From the NCBI GenBank assembly GCA_035289625.1, contig DATDWP010000006.1, positions 1 through 64,000 of the forward strand: a DNA stretch of 64,000 bases, written 5' to 3'. This stretch comes from UBA10205 sp035289625. Lineage in GTDB: Archaea > Iainarchaeota > Iainarchaeia > Iainarchaeales > Iainarchaeaceae. The notes under the pieces are model-generated. The model was given only the letters and a program-made list of their open reading frames with translations. It did no database searches and was not told where the DNA came from. Below are positions 56,651 to 64,000 of this stretch, in pieces. Every line of letters starts with the position of its first letter. Position 1 is the stretch's first letter. The position numbers and the translations under genes are program-made.

Positions 56651-56777
56651 GACGGAAACCTCCGTCGACGAGGTGCCCTATCTTTGCCTTGTGGCTCGAT
56701 AGGCCCTGCAAGCCTTCAGAGGCTTGCCACTGTAAATTGAAAACTGGTTTTGTGTTAAGGTTTTTCATTTTCATCAT
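56643..56777 (-). CDS. Possible 44-residue leader ORF of class 1 element (uS19/uL22 junction)
   Basis: ATG at 56777 overlaps the uS19 stop (TAATG); stop TAA lies 6 bases inside uL22. The segment SSHKAKIGHLVDGGFR matches the frames upstream of eS1 and eL24. A perfect GCAAGCC-TCTGAA-GGCTTGC hairpin lies in its middle. Unknown family; coding status uncertain. Confidence 0.38.
   Translation of the reverse strand: MMKMKNLNTKPVFNLQWQASEGLQGLSSHKAKIGHLVDGGFRRG
56651..56727 (-). promoter_or_regulatory. Class 1 intergenic element, copy C, with compensated stem change
   Basis: On minus: a local hairpin (56727-56708), hairpin 1 at 56702-56678 (CTATC/GATAG, GA/AAA, GCC/GGC, loop ACAA) and hairpin 2 CGACGGA-GGTT-TCCGTCG just before the uL22 GTG. 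Against copies A and B an A-T pair has become G-C on both sides, which supports a real RNA stem. Confidence 0.72.
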
Positions 56778-57199
56778 TATCCTCTTGCCGTGATTGCAGT
56801 AGAGCTCTTTGTTGCCCCTATCCCTGCCTTTCCGTGCACTAGTTTCTTTCTTGTAAGTACATATTCTCCAAGATAGTTGCCAATCATTTTTTCCTTAATT
56901 TCAACATTGACAAATTCCTTTCCATTATAAACTGCAACTGTAATTCCGACCATTTCCGGAAGAACTATTGTATCGCGGTTGTGTGTTTTTACCGGCTTTG
57001 CGAACTTCCCGCTCTTTGTAACTTCTTGGGCCTTTTTGACTTTTTTTAAGAATTTTTTTAACTCTTGTGAACTTTTCTTAATTGTCCTTCTTGCCCTTGA
57101 AGTGCACAGCTTTGAAAATTCCTCAATGCTAAGTTTTGTGAGTTCTTCTAAACTCTTCCCACGAAAACTAAATTCCCTTCTACCGGTAACAACTGCCAT
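56777..57199 (-). CDS. rps19: 30S ribosomal protein uS19
   Basis: 140 residues: GRREFSFRGKSLEELTKLSIEEF, PVKTHNRDTIVLPEMVGITVAVYNG (in parts) and YLGEYVLTRKKLVHGKAGIGA. Archaeal long form. ATG at 57199 lies 6 bases after AAGGTG; a GTG three codons earlier is part of that site. Flanked by class 1 elements on both sides. Confidence 0.95.
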   Translation of the reverse strand: MAVVTGRREFSFRGKSLEELTKLSIEEFSKLCTSRARRTIKKSSQELKKFLKKVKKAQEVTKSGKFAKPVKTHNRDTIVLPEMVGITVAVYNGKEFVNVEIKEKMIGNYLGEYVLTRKKLVHGKAGIGATKSSTAITARG

Positions 57200-57235
57200 T
57201 CCATACACCTTCTCAAAATACTCAGTTCTTCTTCC

Positions 57236-57325
57236 TCACAACGATTGCGACCGTCGGGCCCGCGTAGTGTCTTCGCTTCTAGCTCGACACAACTGGCTCG
57301 CTACGCTCGCATTTCCATTCTCCAT
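57236..57325 (-). CDS. Possible 29-residue leader ORF of class 1 element (uL2/uS19 junction)
   Basis: ATG at 57325 shortly after AGGAG behind the uL2 stop; ends 36 bases before uS19, which has its own ribosome-binding site. Unlike the other leader frames it lacks the HLV.GGVR ending. Most likely an RNA element with an incidental frame. Confidence 0.25.
   Translation of the reverse strand: MENGNASVASQLCRARSEDTTRARRSQSL
57267..57310 (-). promoter_or_regulatory. Class 1 intergenic element, copy E: fully covaried hairpin 1, no hairpin 2
   Basis: Hairpin 0 (57310-57296) is GC-GA-GC-GTA-GC-GA-GC. Hairpin 1 (57290-57267) has stem GTGTC/GACAC instead of CTATC/GATAG but keeps the GA/GAA internal loop and the inner GCT/AGC stem. 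The sequence that would form hairpin 2 is degenerate (GACGGTCG). Confidence 0.65.
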
Positions 57326-57334
57326 TAAACGCTC

Positions 57335-58057
57335 CTAATTCTTCTTTCTCCTTCCTGTTCTACTAGATGCAATGTCACCAACTTTTCTACCAGGCGCTGC
57401 GTGCCTTGAAGTTGATTTAGATTTTCCCGGATGGTGGTTAGCTCCGCCAAATGGATGGTTTAGAGCATTCATTGCAATTGCCCTCGGATATGGGTATTTT
57501 TTATGTTTGCCCTTCATTGCAAAATACCTTTTTCCGGCTTTTACATACGGCTTATCTTTTCTTCCGCCGCCGCTTGCAATCCCTATTGTTGCCCTATTTT
57601 GCGGCCTTAAACTAATTATAACTCCGGAAGGCATTTTCACATAAACACTCTTTGCATCCTTTGTCATGATGAGCCCATACATTCCGGAACTGCGAACAAG
57701 GCTTCCGCCATCGCCTTCAAATTTTTCAATATTAAATATCGGGCAGCCTTCAGGGCAGCTTCCAAGTGTTTTTACATTTCCAATTTCAAGTGTTGCCCCC
57801 TCTCCGTGCTCAATTACTTTTCCAACAAACATCCCTTCTGCTGCAATCACATACTCGCTCTTGCCGCTCTCATAAACAACTTGTGCCAAAACGCTGCTGC
57901 GGCCCGGATCATTTAAAAGTTCTATAATTTCTCCCCTTTGCACTCCTGCTTCGATTTCAGAATAATTGATATATTTTGCGTCCGCTACCCCGTTCATTGT
58001 AGCCGCGTAGATTGGGCTTCCTGCCCCTCTTCTTTGTGTTTTTAGTCGCTTACCCAT
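57335..58057 (-). CDS. rpl2: 50S ribosomal protein uL2
   Basis: 240 residues: GKRLKTQRRGAGSPIYAAT, the OB and SH3 domains with CPEGCPIFNIEKFEGDGG (in part) and the C-terminal MNALNHPFGGANHHPGKSKS loop that reaches the peptidyl transferase centre. ATG at 58057 close behind uL23. Length normal for archaea. Confidence 0.97.
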   Translation of the reverse strand: MGKRLKTQRRGAGSPIYAATMNGVADAKYINYSEIEAGVQRGEIIELLNDPGRSSVLAQVVYESGKSEYVIAAEGMFVGKVIEHGEGATLEIGNVKTLGSCPEGCPIFNIEKFEGDGGSLVRSSGMYGLIMTKDAKSVYVKMPSGVIISLRPQNRATIGIASGGGRKDKPYVKAGKRYFAMKGKHKKYPYPRAIAMNALNHPFGGANHHPGKSKSTSRHAAPGRKVGDIASSRTGRRKKN

Positions 58058-58060
58058 AAA

Positions 58061-58474
58061 CTATATCACGCCCATTTTGGTCGCTACATCGCCGGCTTTA
58101 AATGATTTATCAAGTGTAACAATTGCCCTCTTTCTTGCCTTCATATCGCGCACAATATTTACCTTCTTCACTTTTACTTTATAGAGAGATTCGACTGCCT
58201 TTCGCACTAGAGGTTTTGTTGCATTGCCGTTTACAATAAATGAAATCTTGTTTTCAGCTTCGATCATATTCACTGCCTTTTCTGTTACAAGCGGGTGCTT
58301 TAAAATCTCCAAATCAACAAGTGATTCCTCTACGTCAACTTTTTCATCCGTAGCTCCCTTTACTTGTTTTGCTTTGTGCTGCACATTCGCATGTTTCACA
58401 TTATGTGCCTGCGCTTTTTTCGGAGCGCTTTTTGCAGCTGTCTTGCGCGTTTTTGCTTTTTTACTTGTCGCCAT
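58061..58474 (-). CDS. rpl23: 50S ribosomal protein uL23, extended N-terminus
   Basis: 137 residues: the last 85 form the uL23 core (ILKHPLVTEKAVNMIEAENK, VESLYKVKVKKVNIVRD). About 50 Lys/Ala/His-rich residues precede it (AHNVKHANVQHKAKQ). It frames the tunnel exit, docking SRP and chaperones. ATG at 58474 follows AAAGGTTGAG. Confidence 0.94.
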   Translation of the reverse strand: MATSKKAKTRKTAAKSAPKKAQAHNVKHANVQHKAKQVKGATDEKVDVEESLVDLEILKHPLVTEKAVNMIEAENKISFIVNGNATKPLVRKAVESLYKVKVKKVNIVRDMKARKRAIVTLDKSFKAGDVATKMGVI

Positions 58475-58486
58475 TTTTCTCAACCT

Positions 58487-59383
58487 TTATGCTTTTACCG
58501 CTTTTTTAGCAGAAACTTTTGCTACAACTTCCTCTTGCACTCTTTCTTTTCTTGCCGAGTGCTCTTTTACATTTTCATTTCTTGGTTTTGCAAGTTCTTT
58601 TATTGCTTTTTCGCTCCACACTGTAAGCCTTCCCGGTGTTGCTCCCGGGGCTAGCACATTTGCATTCAAACCTGAAACATTTACAACATCAACGCCTTCG
58701 ATATTTCTAGCAGCCCTTGATATCATTTCATTTTTTGCAGCAACTATTAGTATGCTCTTTCTTGCCTTGTGCACCCTCCCCCTCTTCTTTCCTTTTCCTG
58801 CCCTAATTGTCCTATTCCCCTTTGCCTTTTGCACATCGGAGAGGATCCCGATTTTATCAAATGCCAAAACAACATCTTTTGTTTTAGCAATATTTTCAAA
58901 TGCCCCTTCAACTATTATTGGGAAAGAAATTTTATCAGAAAAGCTATGGCCCCTTGCCCTTACAATCTCTACTTTTGCAGTTGCCGCAATTGCCGATTCA
59001 GTTGCTTTTTTCTTCTCCTTTTTATTTATTTTTTCTGCCCATATTTTATTTGCTTTTGGAGGGTGCGCTTTTGGCCCCCCTACAACTCCGGGGATCCCTG
59101 CAACTTGACCAGCTAATAGCCCCCTTCTATTTTTGAGGCGAGGCTTTCGCGCATGGCCAACATTAATTGTGCGATACATTGTTGGCTTTCCTCGCGAGCC
59201 AACATAAAGGGCGGTATTATACCTTCCAGCATGCGGAGTTGGATAGTGCGTTTGCACTCCTGCCATTTGGATTGATTGCACTGCCCTTCTGATAAGCCCT
59301 TCATCAACGCTTGAATTAAATTGCTCTGGAAGTTCAATATCGGAGAGCTTTTTGCCATCCAGTGAAATAACGCTCCCCTTCAT
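58487..59383 (-). CDS. rpl4: 50S ribosomal protein uL4
   Basis: 298 residues: the tunnel loop (GRYNTALYVGSRGKPTMYRT then GHARKPRLKNRRGLLAGQVA, read in parts), KIGILSDVQKAKGNRTIRAGKGKKRGR and a C-terminal Lys/Glu tail. Archaeal/eukaryotic type. Overlaps uL3 by 4 bases. Confidence 0.95.
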   Translation of the reverse strand: MKGSVISLDGKKLSDIELPEQFNSSVDEGLIRRAVQSIQMAGVQTHYPTPHAGRYNTALYVGSRGKPTMYRTINVGHARKPRLKNRRGLLAGQVAGIPGVVGGPKAHPPKANKIWAEKINKKEKKKATESAIAATAKVEIVRARGHSFSDKISFPIIVEGAFENIAKTKDVVLAFDKIGILSDVQKAKGNRTIRAGKGKKRGRVHKARKSILIVAAKNEMISRAARNIEGVDVVNVSGLNANVLAPGATPGRLTVWSEKAIKELAKPRNENVKEHSARKERVQEEVVAKVSAKKAVKA

Positions 59384-60414
59384 GCCTTGGCCCCCGTTTG
59401 AGGTATTTGCAAATCAGTAAATTTTGACATGTTCGGGTCTTGCAATCTTGTCGGCACTCGCAGCCCTACAATTCTTTTAGCCGGCCCCGGGACCGAACCT
59501 GTAATAATAATGTATTCGTTTTTTACCATTCCATAATTATTGAATCCTTTTGATGGGTTTATTGCAGCAACATCACTTTGGACAAATAGCACCCTCTTAT
59601 TGTACTCTGTCCTTGTCTGGTATCCTAGTTGCCCTGCGCGCGGAACTGTCCACATCACAGTTGCCGGGTGCCAGGGTCCAATTGAACCGACATATCTGTG
59701 CTTTTTTGCCTTTGGTCTATGGACTCTAACATTAAATCTTTTTACAACCCCGGTAAAGCCCTTGCCTTTATCAACGCCTTTTACATCAACAAATTGCTGT
59801 GGCGAAAAAACTTCCGAAACCTTTACATCTTTTCCGAATTTTTCTTTAGCAAAACCAAATTGCTGCTCAATAGTGCCTGTTAGGGTAAGTTCGGTAATAT
59901 CTGCTTTCTTTTTTCCAATTCCAGTAAGTCCTGGTTGGACCTGCACAACCAAAACAACATTTTCTGCGCGGTTTTTCATTTTTTCTAAATCTTCAATAGT
60001 TTGGTAATGGCTAGCTTGCTCATCCTTTCCTGCTGCTTTTGATTTCTTCTTGCCCTTCTTTTTGAATGCCTTTATTCTAGATCGCAGGTTCTTATCCGGT
60101 TTATCAGTGCTAATTTCCCCCAAAACCTTCGATCCATAAGGTGTGTGGGTATAGACCCTTACCCCTATCACTTTTACGGGTGGGCACTCAATTACGGTTG
60201 CCGGTATCATTGATAATTGGCCATAAGAAACGCTCTTTTCATGGGCGTTCTTTCCAAAAACATGCATCATCCCAGCTTTATACCCGTAGAAATTGAGCAC
60301 TTTTGCTTCCTTTGATTCAACCTGCGGAAAAGTGGAAAATGCGGCCCTTGGGCTCTTTGCCCTTACACGAGGGTAGTATGCTAACGAACCTGACCGTGGT
60401 TTATGCGCGCCCAT
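59380..60414 (-). CDS. rpl3: 50S ribosomal protein uL3
   Basis: 344 residues: HKPRSGSLAYYPRVRAKSPR start, KAGMMHVFG, the central GKGFTGVVKRFNVRVHRPKAKKHR (in parts), GSIGPWHPATVMWTVPRAGQ and GSVPGPAKRIVGLRVPTR. It reaches the peptidyl transferase centre. First gene of the supercluster; weak Shine-Dalgarno, TATA box at about 60515-60523. Confidence 0.97.
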   Translation of the reverse strand: MGAHKPRSGSLAYYPRVRAKSPRAAFSTFPQVESKEAKVLNFYGYKAGMMHVFGKNAHEKSVSYGQLSMIPATVIECPPVKVIGVRVYTHTPYGSKVLGEISTDKPDKNLRSRIKAFKKKGKKKSKAAGKDEQASHYQTIEDLEKMKNRAENVVLVVQVQPGLTGIGKKKADITELTLTGTIEQQFGFAKEKFGKDVKVSEVFSPQQFVDVKGVDKGKGFTGVVKRFNVRVHRPKAKKHRYVGSIGPWHPATVMWTVPRAGQLGYQTRTEYNKRVLFVQSDVAAINPSKGFNNYGMVKNEYIIITGSVPGPAKRIVGLRVPTRLQDPNMSKFTDLQIPQTGAKA

Positions 60415-60494
60415 TTACAACCAACCTAAAACACAACTATGGGTACACCGCCCTTGTAAAAGGGAATTAATGCCTAATTTGCCAAAAAAACACT

Positions 60495-60523
60495 CAAAAT
60501 GAGCACTTTTTGTGCATTTATAT
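60495..60523 (-). promoter_or_regulatory. Promoter of the ribosomal supercluster (uL3)
   Basis: GATATAAATGC (60524-60514 on minus) predicts a start near 60495 and an 80-base leader. A CTCA-TTT-TGAG stem followed by seven T lies at the very start of that leader and could act as an attenuator. The same box read on plus (TTTATATC) points at a 28-codon GTG frame. Confidence 0.5.
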
Positions 60524-60547
60524 CATAGGAATTTTACCAATGATACA

Positions 60548-60634
60548 GTGTACACCAATTCAACTAATACTATTAAGGAGGCTTTAAAAGGCTTGCTGCT
60601 GGCCCTTGGGGTTTTTTTCGGTTCTGCTGGGTAG
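60548..60634 (+). CDS. Orphan 28-codon frame in the uL3/fic gap
   Basis: GTG at 60548 lies about 27 bases after TTTATATC. The product ends in one hydrophobic helix (GLLLALGVFFGSAG). No ribosome-binding site and no known family; it may be a gene remnant. The rest of the 341-base gap between uL3 and fic holds only the two promoters and the inverted repeat below. Confidence 0.2.
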   Translation: MYTNSTNTIKEALKGLLLALGVFFGSAG

Positions 60635-60686
60635 CTGGTAAATGAATTGCCAAGTGGTTTTTACGCAAAATAAGGGTCGTATTGGA

Positions 60687-60737
60687 TTTACCCTCTACAT
60701 TTCAATTTTCATTTGTAGAGGGTAAGTTTTTAAATGG
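60687..60737 (+). promoter_or_regulatory. fic promoter with 12-bp inverted repeat
   Basis: TTACCCTCTACA (60688-60699) and TGTAGAGGGTAA (60714-60725) form a perfect inverted repeat with a 14-base spacer, ending at the TATA-like GTTTTTAAATGG (60726-60737). The start of transcription would be at the fic ATG (leaderless). A bound repressor would overlap TFB. Confidence 0.65.
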
Positions 60738-60755
60738 TTTGAACCAATTTGATGT

Positions 60756-61751
60756 ATGGTCTATATTTACAAAAAGATTGTCGGTAAAAAGCCCTATTAT
60801 TATCTGCGTTCCTCGGTAAGGAAAGGTACTAGGGTAGGGGTAAAGGATGTTGCATATTTGGGAAGTTCGGTAAAAGAAGTAAGGGAATCTTTAGGCAAAC
60901 TTCCCGCACTAAAAGGAAAAATCGAGAAAGCGTATAGGACTATCAATTTATTCCTTGAATCAAACCATTTTTTAGAGCAAGTCCAGAGGGCAAAGCCAAA
61001 GACAGATATTTTTCTCGGGTTGAACCTATTGGATGTTGAGGCCTGCAGGTTGCACTATTCAACGGTTTTTGAAAATGCCGACCGGCTAACAAAGAAAGAA
61101 ATTTTGAGGGATTTTCTTATAGAGTTTGCCTTCAACAGCACTTCAATTGAAGGGAATACCATTAGCCTGAAAGAGGCAAGGGACTTGCTTGAGGATGGCC
61201 TGACGCCAAAAGGAAAAACCCTTAGGGAAATTTACGACCTACAGAATACCGAGAAAGTTTTTAACTCACTTGACCTGGCCAAAGAACTAACCAATGAGCT
61301 GATACAATCTATCCATTCCGGTTTAATGGAGAATATTGACCAAAGGGTTGGTTATCGGATAAGGGACATTATTGTCACCCGTTCGCGCTTTAAATCAAGC
61401 CCTGCCTATGCTGTAAAAACAGACATGGATTTGCTTTTAGAATGGTTCAACAAAAACAAAGGTAAAATCCATCCTTTTGTGCTTGCAGTGGTCTTCCACC
61501 ACAAATTTGAAAAAATCCACCCATTTATGGATGGCAATGGAAGGACAGGGAGGGTGCTGGCGAATTTTATTCTGATGAAAAACAACTATCCCCCCCTTAT
61601 AATCCGCAAAAAAATCAGGGCAGATTATTTGGATTCATTAAGCCAAGCGGACAATTCTCCAATAACCGCCTCTGAACCAAAAGACTATTCAAATATAGTG
61701 CACCTTGCGGCAGAAGAACTCACTAAAACATACTGGCGCATATTTTTGTAA
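60756..61751 (+). CDS. Fic-domain protein (AMPylase type) with inhibitory helix
   Basis: 331 residues: N-terminal basic domain of unknown fold (KKIVGKKPYYYLRSSVRKGT), inhibitory-helix motif STSIEGNT (about 128-135, the S/T-x-x-x-E-G/N form) and the Fic core HPFMDGNGRTGR (about 256-267), complete with catalytic His. Most relatives transfer AMP to proteins; substrates vary. Placed alone next to the ribosomal supercluster with its own controlled promoter. It could be a toxin with a built-in lock. Confidence 0.9.
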   Translation: MVYIYKKIVGKKPYYYLRSSVRKGTRVGVKDVAYLGSSVKEVRESLGKLPALKGKIEKAYRTINLFLESNHFLEQVQRAKPKTDIFLGLNLLDVEACRLHYSTVFENADRLTKKEILRDFLIEFAFNSTSIEGNTISLKEARDLLEDGLTPKGKTLREIYDLQNTEKVFNSLDLAKELTNELIQSIHSGLMENIDQRVGYRIRDIIVTRSRFKSSPAYAVKTDMDLLLEWFNKNKGKIHPFVLAVVFHHKFEKIHPFMDGNGRTGRVLANFILMKNNYPPLIIRKKIRADYLDSLSQADNSPITASEPKDYSNIVHLAAEELTKTYWRIFL

Positions 61752-61832
61752 AAACCATGCAAACACGGGCACTTGTTCTGCGAGTAATTTTGTACAAGTT
61801 CTGACCAGGAAAATTTGAATACTCTTGTTCAA

Positions 61833-64000
61833 TTACTTGCCCTCTTGTTGCTTTCTTTTCCACTCAATTAGCTGTTGGGAAAACTCTGCCATCTTTTTCT
61901 CTAATTGTACGTTTTTAGAAGGAGTTCCAGGAACTTTTACTTTCTTTCCATTTGCAGTAAGGATTGATTCTCCAAGGTCGCTTTCAATATCTGCCTGGAT
62001 TTCATACCTAAGCGATCTTGCTTCTCCCGAATTTCCCATGAATTGCTCGATCTCCTTTCCAGTTACCGCTATCCCTTTTGCAGCGCTATAGACAATGAAA
62101 TTATCGAGTGTTTTGTCAGCAGCATCGCCGTACTTGCCATCCTTTACATCAGCTCCTATTGCAGGTACTTGCGTAAGCGCAGATATAAGCGCGGTTATTC
62201 CTAATGCTTTTCCTGTCCACTTTAATGCTTGTGATGAAAACTTAACAAATCTGGAGGCATAGCTGGCGTATTTTCCTGAAGCCCTTGCAGCAATCTCTTT
62301 AATCTCATTTGCAACTTTAGTTCTTTCTCCAACCAAATAAAGTCTTGGGCTTTCAATTGTTTTGGTTATATGAGCCTGTAGTTTTGTTTGTGCCTCTTTT
62401 AGTGTTAACGCTACACTTTGACGTGCCCTTAAATCTATACGAATGTCCTCTACTTCCTTTATAGCTGCTGCAAACTGGGTGTTACCACGCACTTGTTCAT
62501 AGTTACTTGTGCTCAATCCACTTCGTGTAAATGTTGCCAACTCTTTTTCTGCATCTGCTAAATCATTTTTCAAAAACCGGATAGACTTTTCATGTATCTC
62601 TAAATCAGTGATTAAACTAACCATATTTCTTTCATGGAAAAGCCTCTGCTCGCCTAAAGGGAATTCATATTTGCTAAGGGGCGAAGCATAAGTAATATCT
62701 TTTTGTACTTGGCCGCCTGGTACTGTAAATCTAATTCCTTTGTTACCACGTACGTGCGCTGTTCTTTCTGCTTCCAATTCAGTGATTAATGAATCAACTA
62801 TTCCCATTCTCCCGGCTTTTTCAGCTAGTTCTGATTCTATTCTTTGCACTTCAGACGGAATAATATCCCCTGCAAACATTGCAGTTGTGTTACTAGGTGA
62901 TATTACCTCTTTTGTATAAATTGTCTGAGCGCTCTGATCTTCTATAATTGTTGGCAGCTGCGCAAATATGTCCATCTTCATCTGGTAATATGAATATCCT
63001 GGGTCATAGTCAACATCCCTAAAATAGTCCTGGAAACATATGCCCTCAATTTTTTCCACATAGTTATCGCACGTTGAGTATCTTGCGCAATATTGCTCAG
63101 TTGGTTTTACCCCAACTTCAATTGGTATTGCATAGGATGACCCGTCATCACCCTGTAGTACAAGCCCGCTGCAGAGCGTGGTTTGGGCAATCGGACGGTT
63201 TTTTTCCCCTGATCTAAAAGGTCCAAGAGTAAATGGATTATCGCCCTCCTTAAGGGTTATTTTCTGCTCATTTTTATAATCTTCATTAACTGCGCTAAGC
63301 CCAGTATGGTCCTGGCTTATTTTTCCCTCGTGCAAGTTCACTACTCTTCCTTCACAATCATCAGTACACTTAATAGTGCCCTTTATGTAGAACTCTTCTC
63401 CTGCTTCTGGCCTTATAGGGTCTGGTAGTGCTTGCGATATTATTGCAGTATAAGATTTGGAAAGTTGCGCCGGTTGAATTATTTCAAAGGTTGAAGTAGG
63501 GCTGGTATTTTGCGTCTGTTGGTTTGGTTGGCTGCTCGGGCTTGGCGCCGGCCTGCAATCCGCTGTGCATATTTGTTCTTCACCATAATCGCATACATTA
63601 TCCCCGCACACTGCTGCTGTACTGTTTGTTTGAGTGGAGCTGGTGCCGAAGAGCGCCCCGATTATTGTATCTAAAATGTCTGAAACGATTGGAATCCTAA
63701 ATCCCTGCGGCTCAATTCTCTCTGCGGGTGTGCTGTTGCTTCTTTGGATGGTTGTTTGAGGGCGGGCTATTTCTCCAGCAGTGTCTCTGTTGCTTGTCCA
63801 TTTCTCGGCATAATTGTATATTTTGATTGATAAAAGCGCATTAGGGTTATTTGGTGCAGTTTCAATACTAACCCTATACCTATCTATTCCATTACTTGTT
63901 GAATCGTATGGATAACTTTTTCCATCATATAGTTCTATTGTGTCGTTTCCTTTTGTCACTTCAACATATCCAACTCCTGTTGCTGCCCCGATAGCTAATG
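61833..64000 (-). CDS. Large secreted/surface protein, 3' part (5' end outside window)
   Basis: At least 722 residues; the frame is open to the window end. In order: a beta-rich part, a hydrophobic stretch (about VSDILDTIIGALFG), a Cys motif CGDNVCDYGEEQICTADC with a Pro/Ser/Gln linker, a domain with KCTDDCEGRVVNLHEG, and a long helical region of about 350 residues ending in a hydrophobic segment and a Lys/Glu-rich tail (coiled coil). The Cys motif is a common calcium/extracellular signature. Family not recognised; probably a large exported assembly protein. Confidence 0.7.
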   Translation of the reverse strand, partial: LAIGAATGVGYVEVTKGNDTIELYDGKSYPYDSTSNGIDRYRVSIETAPNNPNALLSIKIYNYAEKWTSNRDTAGEIARPQTTIQRSNSTPAERIEPQGFRIPIVSDILDTIIGALFGTSSTQTNSTAAVCGDNVCDYGEEQICTADCRPAPSPSSQPNQQTQNTSPTSTFEIIQPAQLSKSYTAIISQALPDPIRPEAGEEFYIKGTIKCTDDCEGRVVNLHEGKISQDHTGLSAVNEDYKNEQKITLKEGDNPFTLGPFRSGEKNRPIAQTTLCSGLVLQGDDGSSYAIPIEVGVKPTEQYCARYSTCDNYVEKIEGICFQDYFRDVDYDPGYSYYQMKMDIFAQLPTIIEDQSAQTIYTKEVISPSNTTAMFAGDIIPSEVQRIESELAEKAGRMGIVDSLITELEAERTAHVRGNKGIRFTVPGGQVQKDITYASPLSKYEFPLGEQRLFHERNMVSLITDLEIHEKSIRFLKNDLADAEKELATFTRSGLSTSNYEQVRGNTQFAAAIKEVEDIRIDLRARQSVALTLKEAQTKLQAHITKTIESPRLYLVGERTKVANEIKEIAARASGKYASYASRFVKFSSQALKWTGKALGITALISALTQVPAIGADVKDGKYGDAADKTLDNFIVYSAAKGIAVTGKEIEQFMGNSGEARSLRYEIQADIESDLGESILTANGKKVKVPGTPSKNVQLEKKMAEFSQQLIEWKRKQQEGK

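Overview
This window is archaeal chromosome. The evidence is the eukaryote-like ribosomal proteins (eS1, eS4, eS6, eS24, eS28, eS31, eL14, eL18, eL19, eL24, eL32, eL34, L7Ae), aIF2-gamma, aIF5B, SUI1, Spt4, Rpo3/Rpo7/Rpo10, RNase P protein Pop4/Rpp29, TrmB and NOG1, archaeal-type SecF-SecD, CarS (archaeal lipid synthesis), the t6A proteins Sua5/Kae1/Bud32, a tRNA-Leu with an intron in the anticodon loop, and TATA boxes about 25 bases ahead of many start codons. Short proteins, degenerate zinc sites and bacterial-type GrpE-DnaK-DnaJ would suit a mesophilic DPANN-like lineage, but the exact group is a guess.

Layout. 1-2.0 kb: 3' part of a giant FG-GAP-repeat surface protein. 2.1-15.4 kb: housekeeping and envelope genes (NOG1, SecF/SecD, archaeosortase coupled to CarS, SppA, DUF92, eS1, uS15, Bud32, a lipoprotein, ValRS). 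15.5-19.7 kb: dnaJ, dnaK and grpE with a divergent winged-helix regulator. 19.8-22.7 kb: accessory zone (GNAT, RHH-MazF toxin-antitoxin pair with its operator, a frameshifted RelE module, two unknown proteins). 22.7-32.9 kb, minus strand: the L7Ae-eS28-eL24-NDK-dUTPase-aIF5B-eS6-aIF2gamma-PIN-Rpo7-Spt4-eS24-eS31-CPBP-Sua5-Kae1 translation/transcription cluster. 33-36.2 kb: VOC protein, GluRS, a 51-residue basic protein and a TrmB regulator. 36.3-60.4 kb, minus strand: one ribosomal supercluster from uL3 to uS2, including SecY, DUF106, Rpo3, Rpo10 and tRNA-Leu. It is interrupted between secY and the DUF106 gene by an AbiE toxin-antitoxin pair and a DsbA-like protein whose active-site cysteines are lost. 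60.7-64 kb: a Fic protein with a large inverted repeat at its promoter, and the 3' part of a second surface protein.

The main unexplained signal is a set of short, structured intergenic elements that recur only at junctions between translation-related genes. Class 1 occurs at five sites (uS15/eS1, L7Ae/eS28, eS28/eL24, uS19/uL22, uL2/uS19). Most copies carry a hairpin with a GA/GAA internal loop. Four of the five end in a second hairpin that displays the Shine-Dalgarno sequence of the next gene, and stem changes between copies are compensated. Each copy also holds a small open frame with its own ribosome-binding site, and four of these stop on the start of the next gene. Class 2 occurs at three junctions (aIF2gamma/PIN in tandem, uS9/rpo10, eL14/uS13). 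Most other junctions in these operons overlap or are a few bases long, so these 50-130 base inserts stand out. They look like portable translational control or RNA-processing elements.

A second unusual signal is two genes (secD and a CPBP protease) in which a perfect GGAGG sits exactly 7 bases before an in-frame ATA, with no better start available. This suggests AUA initiation.
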